A stretch of DNA of 7,753 nucleotides from the NCBI GenBank assembly GCA_002397345.1, contig DHAH01000168.1:468-8220 (forward strand), in the 5' to 3' direction. This document shows positions 1 through 5,463 of this stretch, one piece after another. The stretch is from Clostridiales bacterium UBA4959. Its GTDB lineage: Bacteria; Bacillota; Clostridia; Oscillospirales; CAG-272. The translations under genes and the position numbers were made by a program. Position 1 is the stretch's first letter. The number at the start of each line of letters is the position of its first letter. The notes under the pieces are model-generated. The model worked only from the letters and a program-made list of their open reading frames with translations, did no database searches and was not told the DNA's origin.

Positions 1-1153
1 CCGCATTTGAGAGGATTTCATCGGCGCGCCGCGCTTCTTCGACAAGGCGCCCGCTGCCCGTGAAGCGCTCGTCGGCAGGGAAGTGCGTATAAACCGCAGT
101 GAACGCCCATACCTCCGCGGAAGCGGCGAAAACAGGCGCGCCCGCCAAAGCCAAAATTAGATTGACCGCAACCGCGCGCAGATACGTCGTTTTGCCGCCG
201 CCGTTTGCACCCGTGAGGAACCAGACGCTCTCGTCCGCTGAAAATTCCGCGTCGTTGGGCACAATCACCGGCGTACTTCCATCCGCGCTCTTAAGCAGCA
301 GCGTCACGTCATACGACCCGCGCAGCGCGAACCGCGGCACATCGGCGAGGGCGGGGAAGCATTGTTTTACCCCGGCTTTCGACGCGCGTTCACACAGCTC
401 GCGGATTGTTAAATAAAAGTCCAGTTCACGCTTATAACCCGTAATCGCGGGATCGAGCAGCGGCGAAAATTCGCGCGCGAAACGCTCAAGCTGCTCCGTT
501 TCGCTTTCGTACCGTTTTAAAAGCGCGTCCGAGAAATACGGCTCGGTGCGCAGCTTTGACTGGGGCCGGCGAGCCGGCAATTCGAAGCCCAGCGCCGTCG
601 CCGCGCGCCGTATTTTGGACGCGACCGACAAGCCGCCGCCGCAGGTGTCGAGCGTCGTCGCGTATTCCGAAAAATATAATACCGACGCCGATATACGCAG
701 AACCTGCGGCGCGATAGCGTCAAGCGCGGCTTCAAGACGCGCGGTTTGCTCCGCCGACGCGCGGAAAAACGCGGCAAACCCGGCGATTAAAACGGCGCTT
801 TCATTAAAACACTCGGCAAGACGGCAGAACGCGGCGTAGCATCGGGCGAAGCGAATAAACAAAAGCAGCGTTTCCAGCCTGTTCCGCGCGGTATTATAGG
901 CTTCGTGCGCCTGCGACAGCTCAACCGCCGCGCCTTTAAGCGCAATAAACCGATTTGTGAAGCCGCTGTCGGCGAGCAGCGCGAAAATTTCCTGCCGCGC
1001 TGTGATGAGCGGCGTGGGGCAGGGCGCGGCGAGGATCGCCAGCGTTTCTTCGGGCAGCAGCCTGTCAAGATTGAGATCGGCGAAAGCCTGCGGGTTGATT
1101 TGTCCGGCGGTTTTGTAACCGCCGTATAAAAGCGAAGGGAATGTTTCGCTCAT
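1..1153 (-). CDS. MutS-family ATPase lacking the mismatch-recognition domain (C-terminus cut by window edge)
   Basis: Reading leftward from the ATG at 1153-1151, the frame stays open to the window edge (384 codons seen). A P-loop of MutS type, TGANGGGKTTYLRAV, spans residues 314-328 (about 170-214). It is followed by YTHFPADERFTGSGRLVEEA (355-374), which fits the MutS ATPase region after the Walker A motif. About 300 residues precede the P-loop. They are mostly predicted helix and resemble the core/lever region of short MutS relatives; no N-terminal mismatch-binding domain with the Phe-x-Glu motif is present. Classical MutS has over 550 residues before its P-loop, so this belongs to the short MutS-like group and is probably not the canonical repair MutS. 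Walker B and the helix-turn-helix dimer region lie outside the window. The start is set by a TGATG overlap with the upstream regulator gene, with a weak AAAGG about 12 bases before it, so translation is probably coupled. Family assignment is firm; a role in DNA repair or structure recognition is inferred. Confidence 0.88.
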   Translation of the reverse strand, partial: MSETFPSLLYGGYKTAGQINPQAFADLNLDRLLPEETLAILAAPCPTPLITARQEIFALLADSGFTNRFIALKGAAVELSQAHEAYNTARNRLETLLLFIRFARCYAAFCRLAECFNESAVLIAGFAAFFRASAEQTARLEAALDAIAPQVLRISASVLYFSEYATTLDTCGGGLSVASKIRRAATALGFELPARRPQSKLRTEPYFSDALLKRYESETEQLERFAREFSPLLDPAITGYKRELDFYLTIRELCERASKAGVKQCFPALADVPRFALRGSYDVTLLLKSADGSTPVIVPNDAEFSADESVWFLTGANGGGKTTYLRAVAVNLILALAGAPVFAASAEVWAFTAVYTHFPADERFTGSGRLVEEARRADEILSNA

Positions 1154-2352
1154 CAATTGTCCGCGCCTTTCTCCCACAGCACACGGTTGTCGCCGACGAC
1201 GCAGCCGCCGGGCTTGAGAATGCGGCGCAGCTCGCTGTCGGGGACATGCGGACTTGCTATCGCGACGTCAACGGCGCCGTCGGCGATATAGGGCGAGCGG
1301 AGGTCGGTCGCCATAAAGAGAAGCTGACCTTCGTTGCGGTTTTTGGTCGCGGTGTCGGCGTCTTTAAGCTGCGCGGCGTCGCCGTCCGCGACGATGACCC
1401 ACACCCGGCGTTCGCTTGCCAGACGCGACGCCCAGTTTGTGTGACCCACGCCCGGCACGAACACGATTATTCCGTCGCCGAATTTACCCGTCAGCCAATT
1501 TACATCGACAGCGGGCAGCGGCGCGCGGGAAGGCTCCGATTGCTCGGTGAAGCGCAGCGTATAGCCGCTCGCGGGCACCTTGAACCCGCATTTGCAGCGG
1601 GTGGGGTAGAGGTATGAGAGCGTAAGCCCGCATTTGGGGCAGGTGAAAATTTTCGGCGGAGCGGCGTTGTCAGAAAGTGAGCCGCGGTTGAACGCTTGCC
1701 GGCGCATGATGTAAAACACCTCGTCGTCGAGCACACCGGAGATTACCGCCTGCTCGACAAGCGAAATGTTATAGTCGTCGACGCTCAGGCTGTCGAGGTA
1801 GTGGAAGTCCAGCTCGCCGCTTAATATCTTATCGAATATCACCTCGGTCGCGAACGGCCCGAGCAGCGGCAGCAGCTTTTCCAGCAGCGCGACGTCCATC
1901 TCGGCGATATTGTCAAACGACGCGGCTTTGAGAAGTTTCTGCGAGTCGGATTCGTTCAGATATTCCGCGAGCGATACCACACTTGACATATCGATGCCGT
2001 TTTTGGACATGCTCTCGGACAGCTTTGACAGTATGCTCGGCTTGAGATAGGGCGCTAAATTCACCACATCCTCGGTGCGCTTTGGCTTGATCTCGCGGCC
2101 GGACAGTATGTCGTCGAGGATTTCCGCCTCGCCTTCGGTCGGCTCGCCCGCCGCGATCAGCAGTCCGGTTGAAACGTTGAAAACCTCCGCCAGCAGCTTC
2201 AGCACCGATATGTCGGGGAAACTGTCGCCCCGCTCATATTTGGAAACCGCCTGACGGGTGAGATTCAGACGGTCGGACAGCTCCGATTGGGTCATGTCCG
2301 CATTTTTGCGCAGACGCGCGATAAACGCGCCGAATTTCCGTGTATCGAACAT
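1153..2352 (-). CDS. XRE regulator fused to helical repeats, zinc ribbon and methyltransferase-like domain
   Basis: 399 residues. Residues 7-65 form an XRE helix-turn-helix (TQSELSDRLNLTRQAVSKYE at 21-40), so DNA binding is expected. Residues 96-184 contain helical repeats of about 29 residues (VVNLAPYL at 96, VVSLAEYL at 125, a weaker one near 155). Residues 238-255 form a zinc ribbon, CPKC then CKC (C238, C241, C253, C255), placed much as in RlmA-like methyltransferases. Residues 290-390 resemble a class I SAM methyltransferase: a beta strand with GVG (301-303), an acidic VADGD (321-325) and the typical late motif ELRRILKPGG (374-383). The usual motif I glycine pattern is degenerate, so catalysis is doubtful. 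The start is well supported: AGGAGG at 2361-2366 lies 8 bases upstream and a good promoter precedes it. The stop overlaps the MutS-like start. The HTH and ribbon are clear; the methyltransferase call is moderate, and the biological role is unknown. Confidence 0.88.
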   Translation of the reverse strand: MFDTRKFGAFIARLRKNADMTQSELSDRLNLTRQAVSKYERGDSFPDISVLKLLAEVFNVSTGLLIAAGEPTEGEAEILDDILSGREIKPKRTEDVVNLAPYLKPSILSKLSESMSKNGIDMSSVVSLAEYLNESDSQKLLKAASFDNIAEMDVALLEKLLPLLGPFATEVIFDKILSGELDFHYLDSLSVDDYNISLVEQAVISGVLDDEVFYIMRRQAFNRGSLSDNAAPPKIFTCPKCGLTLSYLYPTRCKCGFKVPASGYTLRFTEQSEPSRAPLPAVDVNWLTGKFGDGIIVFVPGVGHTNWASRLASERRVWVIVADGDAAQLKDADTATKNRNEGQLLFMATDLRSPYIADGAVDVAIASPHVPDSELRRILKPGGCVVGDNRVLWEKGADN

Positions 2353-2360
2353 TGGATGTT

Positions 2361-2366
2361 CCTCCT
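2361..2366 (-). promoter_or_regulatory. Strong Shine-Dalgarno of the XRE fusion gene
   Basis: On the minus strand this reads AGGAGG, eight bases before the ATG at 2352-2350. It fixes the start of the regulator gene and is the best ribosome binding site in the window. Confidence 0.9.
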
Positions 2367-2397
2367 AAAATAAATAAAAAACCGACCCTGTAATAAT

Positions 2398-2426
2398 ATA
2401 ATATCACGAAGGGTACGGCTTTGCAA
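2398..2426 (-). promoter_or_regulatory. Sigma-A-type promoter of the XRE-MutS unit
   Basis: The minus strand shows TTGCAA (2426-2421), a 17-base spacer and TATTAT (2403-2398). Transcription would start near 2391, leaving a leader of about 40 bases before the strong Shine-Dalgarno. An overlapping TATATT could serve instead as the -10 box. No other promoter is seen before the MutS-like gene, so both genes probably share this one. The spacing and match are good, but this is a consensus match only. Confidence 0.65.
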
Positions 2427-2456
2427 GCAATGAATGGTTGCGGGGGGGGATACGGG

Positions 2457-2502
2457 AGAACGGGGGAACGCGTGGGGGGTGAAGCTCCCCCCACACCCCG
2501 CA
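2457..2502 (+). repeat. GC-rich hairpin element, copy A
   Basis: The element begins with ACGGGGGAACGC (2460-2471) and contains a perfect 8-bp stem GTGGGGGG/CCCCCCAC (2472-2479 and 2487-2494) around the loop TGAAGCT, ending with ACCCCGCA. A related copy lies in opposite orientation at 2715-2787. It sits just upstream of the -35 box of the XRE fusion gene. It has no T-run, so it is not a standard terminator. It resembles the REP-like or MITE-like intergenic palindromes seen in many bacterial genomes; the exact family cannot be named from one window. Confidence 0.6.
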
Positions 2503-2511
2503 GACATGGGA

Positions 2512-2523
2512 TTATTATAATAA
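2512..2523. repeat. Perfect 12-bp AT palindrome
   Basis: TTATTATAATAA is its own reverse complement. It contains TATAAT on one strand and ATTATA on the other. It could be an operator half-site pair or simply AT-rich spacer; no second copy is seen in the window. Confidence 0.4.
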
Positions 2524-2553
2524 ATGGTGCGTCAAACCCAATAATCGCTGTAG

Positions 2554-2575
2554 GGCGCGACGCCCCCGTCGCGCC
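2554..2575. repeat. 9-bp GC palindrome with CCCC loop
   Basis: GGCGCGACG (2554-2562) pairs perfectly with CGTCGCGCC (2567-2575) around a four-base loop CCCC. It is flanked by GTAG on the left and GTAAAA on the right. It lies midway between the two inverted hairpin elements. A very stable hairpin is expected, but the bases after it on either strand are not a T-run, so a repeat element is more likely than a terminator. Confidence 0.6.
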
Positions 2576-2697
2576 GTAAAACCCCATCAAACGTTACATG
2601 GATGTGTGTCCGATTAACATATTCACGCAAATATCGCATGTGGTTCGCGGACGGCGGGTGTCCACCCCCACAAGCGATGCACCGGTTTAATTGCAAG

Positions 2698-2718
2698 GCA
2701 ATGTTTCCCTATCATTGC
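2698..2718. repeat. Small inverted repeat next to copy B
   Basis: GCAATG (2698-2703) and CATTGC (2713-2718) form a 6-bp stem with a 9-base loop. It touches the outer end of hairpin copy B and may be part of that element. Confidence 0.4.
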
Positions 2719-2787
2719 GGGGGTCTGGGGGAGGTCGGCGTGCGCACACGCTAACTCCCCCAGCGTTCCCCCGTCCCCCGCCCCGCG
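2715..2787 (-). repeat. GC-rich hairpin element, copy B (inverted relative to copy A)
   Basis: Read on the minus strand it begins right after the ligase stop codon. It contains the same ACGGGGGAACGC as copy A (here 2774-2763) and then a stem TGGGGGAG/CTCCCCCA (2726-2733 and 2755-2762) enclosing a second stem GCGTG/CACGC (2738-2742 and 2747-2751). It ends ACCCCCGCA, close to the end of copy A. It may stop transcripts from the ligase by structure alone, but no T-run follows. Confidence 0.6.
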
Positions 2788-4443
2788 TCAGCGTTTTATT
2801 TTGTTTGTGGTGGTTTTGACAAACGGCTCGGTGCGGACAGAGAGCTTCGAGGGTATTTTATAGGACGGCAGCTCGGAGCATTCGCGCCGGATCTCGGTGA
2901 GGATATTGCGTTCGGAGCGTTCGCCGAACCCGTCCGCGCAGAAGATTTCAGCGGTGAGCGAAGACTGCTCGCCGTGCTCATTCTTGTCGGCGCGCACTAT
3001 CACGTCAGTGACATAGGGCAGGCGCGCGACCAGCGCTTCGATCTCCTCGGGATAGATATTTTTGCCGTTGGACAATACTATAATGTTCTTTTTTCGGCCG
3101 GTAATGACAAGCTGCCCGTATTTATTTATCATACCATAGTCGCCGGTATAGAACCAGCCGTCGCGCATTACCGCGCCGGTTTGCTCCGGATCTTTGTAAT
3201 AGCCGAGCATTACTACATCTCCGCGCACGCAGATCTCGCCGATACCCTCGGGCGTGGGCGCATCGATGCGCATATCGATGCAGGGCAGATTGAACCCCAC
3301 GGTCGCGGGGTCGTTGAATTTATCCCAGTTAGCCGACACCAGCGGCGAGCATTCGGTGATGCCGTAGCCGTTTATTAAACTGATGCCGATATCTTCGAAG
3401 AAACGCCCGATCTCGGGCCGTATCGGCGCGCCGCCGCACACCAGTTTGCGTAAGCGTCCGCCGAACTGCTCGTGGATATCGCTGAACAATTTGCGGCGCA
3501 GGTCGATGCCAAACTTCAGCATGGCGCGGGACAGCTTCACGCCGTTGTTAAAATTACCGCGCAGCCCGTTTTTATCGATGCTCTCGTTTATCTTCTTATA
3601 AAACGATTCAGCGAACGCCGGTACGAGGTAGACATACGAGGGCTTGTAGTACTGTATGTTTTTTAGCACATTGCGCAGCTTGTCGTTTATGCAGATGGTC
3701 GACCTCATGTGCAGCGAAACGAGCAGCCCGCTGACCGCCTCGTAGGTGTGGTGATAGGGCAGCACGGACAGGCAGGTGTCGAACACCGTCGAAACCTGCA
3801 GCCCGTAATAGATGCTCGAAACGAGGTTATGCTCCGAGAGCATGACCCCCTTCGCAAGCCCCGTCGTGCCGGAGGTATAAACCAGCAATTTAAGCGCGTT
3901 TTCATCTGATTTAAGCGCGTCATAATCGCGTTTGTCGCGCTCATAGCCCGCGGCGAGCAGGGAATCATATAATAATACGCCGCTTCCCGGCACGGCGGTC
4001 GGCGTGTCAAGGCAGATAATGTGCTTCACGCCGGGGATGCGCGCCCGGTTTTCGGTGAAAAGGTGCAGCGTCTGCGCGTCGCAGAACAATACCTCGCTGT
4101 CGCTGTGGTTCAGGATATTTATCACGTCGTCGGCCGGCAGCTCGCGGTCGATAGGGACATAAACGCCCGCGCTTTTTAAAACGGCGAGATATACGACCGC
4201 CCAGCGATAGCTGTTGCGCCCGTAGCAGGCAATGTGCGACGCGCCGCAGCCAAGCGCGGTGAGCGACGCTCCCAGCGCCTCGGTGTCGTCGCGGAATGCC
4301 GGATAGGTGACCGACACATCATGCCCGTTCTCCTTAAATCTGAACGCCGCGGTATCGGGCGCGGCCGCGGCGGATTTGTCAAGCAGCTCGCGGATCGAAG
4401 AAAGCGGCTCGACTTCGTAATAAGTAATGTATTTTTCCGGCAT
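2788..4443 (-). CDS. AMP-forming acyl-CoA synthetase (long-chain fatty acid-CoA ligase family)
   Basis: 551 residues of the ANL superfamily. These enzymes activate a carboxylic acid with ATP to an acyl-adenylate and then pass it to CoA; the most likely substrate is a medium- or long-chain fatty acid, for lipid synthesis or salvage in the cytoplasm. Visible core motifs are the phosphate loop YTSGTTGLAKG (189-199), GYGITE (359-364), YTGD (432-435), the hinge region GRKKNIIVLSNGKNIYPEEI (449-468) and the C-terminal catalytic Lys in NKIKR (K548). All key positions are present, so it should be active. The protein ends directly after KIKR, a few residues earlier than many relatives, exactly where a hairpin element begins. 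The ATG at 4443 has a poor ribosome site (AAAGGA about 17 bases away); the other possible in-frame starts just upstream are blocked by a TAA. It stands alone, divergent from the XRE-membrane gene. The precise acyl substrate cannot be read from the sequence. Confidence 0.93.
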   Translation of the reverse strand: MPEKYITYYEVEPLSSIRELLDKSAAAAPDTAAFRFKENGHDVSVTYPAFRDDTEALGASLTALGCGASHIACYGRNSYRWAVVYLAVLKSAGVYVPIDRELPADDVINILNHSDSEVLFCDAQTLHLFTENRARIPGVKHIICLDTPTAVPGSGVLLYDSLLAAGYERDKRDYDALKSDENALKLLVYTSGTTGLAKGVMLSEHNLVSSIYYGLQVSTVFDTCLSVLPYHHTYEAVSGLLVSLHMRSTICINDKLRNVLKNIQYYKPSYVYLVPAFAESFYKKINESIDKNGLRGNFNNGVKLSRAMLKFGIDLRRKLFSDIHEQFGGRLRKLVCGGAPIRPEIGRFFEDIGISLINGYGITECSPLVSANWDKFNDPATVGFNLPCIDMRIDAPTPEGIGEICVRGDVVMLGYYKDPEQTGAVMRDGWFYTGDYGMINKYGQLVITGRKKNIIVLSNGKNIYPEEIEALVARLPYVTDVIVRADKNEHGEQSSLTAEIFCADGFGERSERNILTEIRRECSELPSYKIPSKLSVRTEPFVKTTTNKIKR

Positions 4444-4480
4444 AAATTAAAAACACAAATCCTTTCGTTGTTATAAGTAA

Positions 4481-4486
4481 ATTATA
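4481..4486 (-). promoter_or_regulatory. Candidate -10 box for the acyl-CoA synthetase gene
   Basis: The minus strand reads TATAAT, a perfect -10 box, 38 bases before the ATG. No convincing -35 box lies 16-18 bases upstream. It is part of a TTATAA-n5-TTATAA repeat (4471-4487), which could also be a regulator site. Confidence 0.45.
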
Positions 4487-4510
4487 ACCCGCGCGGTTTG
4501 AAATATCCAC

Positions 4511-4603
4511 CTACACCCGCGCGTCGGCGCTCGACAGGATGTTCCCCTCGCGGTCGAGCGGTAGAATCGCACTCTCCCGGCAGTAGAATTTTTGTAATAA
4601 CTG
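4511..4603 (-). pseudogene. Possible vestigial 3' end of an unrecognised gene
   Basis: On the minus strand a frame without ATG start runs from just after a TAA (4606-4604) to TAG at 4513-4511 and reads like a normal protein tail (for example KFYCRESAILPLDREGNI, then LSSADARV). Third positions are mostly G or C, as in the real genes around it. An 8-bp inverted repeat CGCTCGAC/GTCGAGCG lies within it. I do not recognise the family. It may be a decayed remnant; chance openness over 30 codons is also possible. Confidence 0.35.
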
Positions 4604-4654
4604 TTAAATTCCATATAAAATAAGAAAATTAACATATCTACTCAAGGTAGAGGA

Positions 4655-4683
4655 TTGATTTTTCGGGTTTTGTATGATAATAT
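4655..4683 (+). promoter_or_regulatory. Promoter with extended -10 upstream of the membrane XRE gene
   Basis: TTGATT (4655-4660), a 17-base spacer and TAATAT (4678-4683), with TG one base before the -10 (4675-4676), match a sigma-A promoter with an extended -10. Start of transcription would be near 4690, leaving a leader of about 100 bases. The spacing is ideal, but it is a consensus match only. Confidence 0.55.
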
Positions 4684-4699
4684 ATGAATAGTGTATAAT
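4670..4699 (+). promoter_or_regulatory. Second overlapping promoter candidate
   Basis: TTGTAT (4670-4675), 18 bases and a perfect TATAAT (4694-4699). It overlaps the first promoter, so the two could be alternative starts of the same transcript. Confidence 0.4.
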
Positions 4700-4807
4700 A
4701 TTCTAAAGATAGGAAAAACCGACATCGCGAACGCCGCGCTCTTCTTTTATGAACTGTTTGCGCGCTTCGGTGCATGGGGGTTATGGCGTTTATTATGGAA
4801 GATATGA
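4691..4807 (+). CDS. Possible short upstream ORF or gene remnant, Trp-rich
   Basis: A plus-strand frame with a possible GTG start at 4691 runs 38 codons and ends in TGA at 4805-4807, overlapping the internal ATG at 4804 of the XRE gene as ATGA. The end of the peptide is hydrophobic and Trp-rich (FARFGAWGLWRLLWKI). Codons from 4718 on have mostly G/C third positions like the true genes. No good start codon with a ribosome site is seen: AGGA at 4711-4714 is followed at the right distance only by ATC. It may be a leader peptide, a remnant or chance. Confidence 0.2.
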   Translation: MYNILKIGKTDIANAALFFYELFARFGAWGLWRLLWKI

Positions 4808-5463
4808 AGCGGAACATCGCGCGGAATATCTCTGCGCTGCGCCGCCATGCCGGTCTGACCCAGCTCGGGCTGGCGGAGGAGCTGAATTATTCGGACAAGG
4901 CTATCTCAAAGTGGGAGCGCGGCGAGTCGATACCCGACGTTACCGTTCTGAAAAAGCTTGCCGACCGGTTCGGCGTCACGGTTGATTATCTGCTCGCCCC
5001 GCACGACGCTCCGTCGCTCCCCGCCGCGTGCGGACATGAGGATATAGCCGCGGTGAAGAATAAAAACAGACTGGTTATCTCGATGCAGGCGACCGCGGGA
5101 GTGTGGCTGGTCGCGACAATTATATTTGTCGTATTGAGCCTGACGACTAACATCGCCGGACTTTGGAAAATATATATTTACGCGATTCCCGCCTCATGCG
5201 TAATCGCGCTTATTTTCAATACTGTCTGGGGACGGCATAAAAAACTTAATTATCTGTACGCGTCGCTGCTGGTATGGAGCGTGCTTTTCTGCGTTTATTT
5301 GATTTTCATCGACTACGGCGTCGCGCAGATCTTTTTTACCGGCATACCCGCACAGATTATAATTCTACTCTGGTCGCGGCTTCGCAGGACAAAATTTAAA
5401 AAGGGAGACAAACCAAATGAAAATCACAATGAAAATCAACGGAATGAGCTGCAGTCATTGTAA
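4795..5463 (+). CDS. XRE regulator with four C-terminal transmembrane segments
   Basis: About 222 residues from the ATG at 4795, or 229 from 4774. The N-terminal 65 residues are an XRE helix-turn-helix containing GLTQLGLAEELNYSDKAISK and KWERGESIPDVTVLKKLADR, a form common in Clostridia. After a short linker come four hydrophobic segments (about 100-124, 130-151, 159-180 and 185-202 in the longer numbering), then a basic, Asn/Glu-rich tail. A DNA-binding protein anchored in the membrane probably senses an envelope, ionic or ligand signal; the signal is unknown. Start choice: ATGs at 4774, 4783, 4795 and 4804 are in frame, none with a good Shine-Dalgarno. The start MEDMKRNIARNI at 4795 (or 4804) best matches how this family usually begins. 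The last 47 bases overlap the metal-binding protein gene in another frame, so the two are co-transcribed. Family call is firm; start and ligand are uncertain. Confidence 0.88.
   Translation: MEDMKRNIARNISALRRHAGLTQLGLAEELNYSDKAISKWERGESIPDVTVLKKLADRFGVTVDYLLAPHDAPSLPAACGHEDIAAVKNKNRLVISMQATAGVWLVATIIFVVLSLTTNIAGLWKIYIYAIPASCVIALIFNTVWGRHKKLNYLYASLLVWSVLFCVYLIFIDYGVAQIFFTGIPAQIIILLWSRLRRTKFKKGDKPNENHNENQRNELQSL
5401..5407 (+). promoter_or_regulatory. Ribosome binding site for the CopZ-like gene inside the XRE gene
   Basis: AAGGGAG lies nine bases before the ATG at 5417 and inside the end of the XRE coding region. It favours the ATG at 5417 over a second in-frame ATG at 5429, which would be 21 bases away. 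Confidence 0.7.

Larger units (their letters stand above)
2353..2787. other. Intergenic region with promoter and several palindromes, no gene
   Basis: This gap separates two minus-strand genes. The part next to the regulator holds its promoter. The rest is unusually rich in runs of G and C and in inverted repeats, described separately: hairpins at 2472-2494, 2554-2575, 2698-2718 and 2726-2762, and an AT palindrome at 2512-2523. The open frame of 118 codons that crosses 2234-2590 on the minus strand lies over these repeats and has no protein-like character. No clear rho-independent terminator with a T-run follows the ligase gene. Confidence 0.7.
4444..4794. other. Divergent intergenic region
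   Basis: This gap lies between the ligase (leftward) and the membrane XRE gene (rightward). It holds the ligase -10 candidate near 4481, a GC-rich stretch at 4511-4603 that reads like the tail of a gene on the minus strand, an AT-rich promoter zone at about 4604-4710, and a second GC-rich stretch at 4718-4794 that is open on the plus strand. The sharp alternation between AT-rich and coding-like GC-rich DNA suggests past gene loss here. Confidence 0.6.

Noticed and set aside
99..839. Several small frames on both strands (99-416, 517-777, 546-839)
   Set aside because: They all lie over the MutS-like gene, which runs off the left edge; their translations are low-complexity, Arg/Ser/Ala-rich shadows.
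1141..1617. 158-codon plus-strand open frame opposite the XRE fusion gene
   Set aside because: It is antisense to a gene with clear HTH and zinc-ribbon motifs; openness follows from the GC-rich third positions of the real gene, and the translation has no domain-like pattern.
2440..2500. CRISPR-like or tandem repeat array made of the G-runs
   Set aside because: The similar segments are two hairpins in opposite orientation and not regularly spaced direct repeats with unique spacers.
2720..2787. Rho-independent terminator after the ligase gene
   Set aside because: The hairpin is strong, but no T-run follows on the minus strand, and a related element occurs in the other orientation nearby, so a repeat element fits better.
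2974..3378. 134-codon plus-strand open frame inside the ligase gene
   Set aside because: It lies opposite the conserved C-terminal motifs of the acyl-CoA synthetase and reads as a shadow, with no ribosome site.
5417..5440. Tandem ATGAAAATCA repeat at the start of the CopZ-like gene
   Set aside because: Two copies 12 bases apart fit a normal lysine-rich N-terminus (MKITMKING); this is too short to suggest anything beyond a local duplication.
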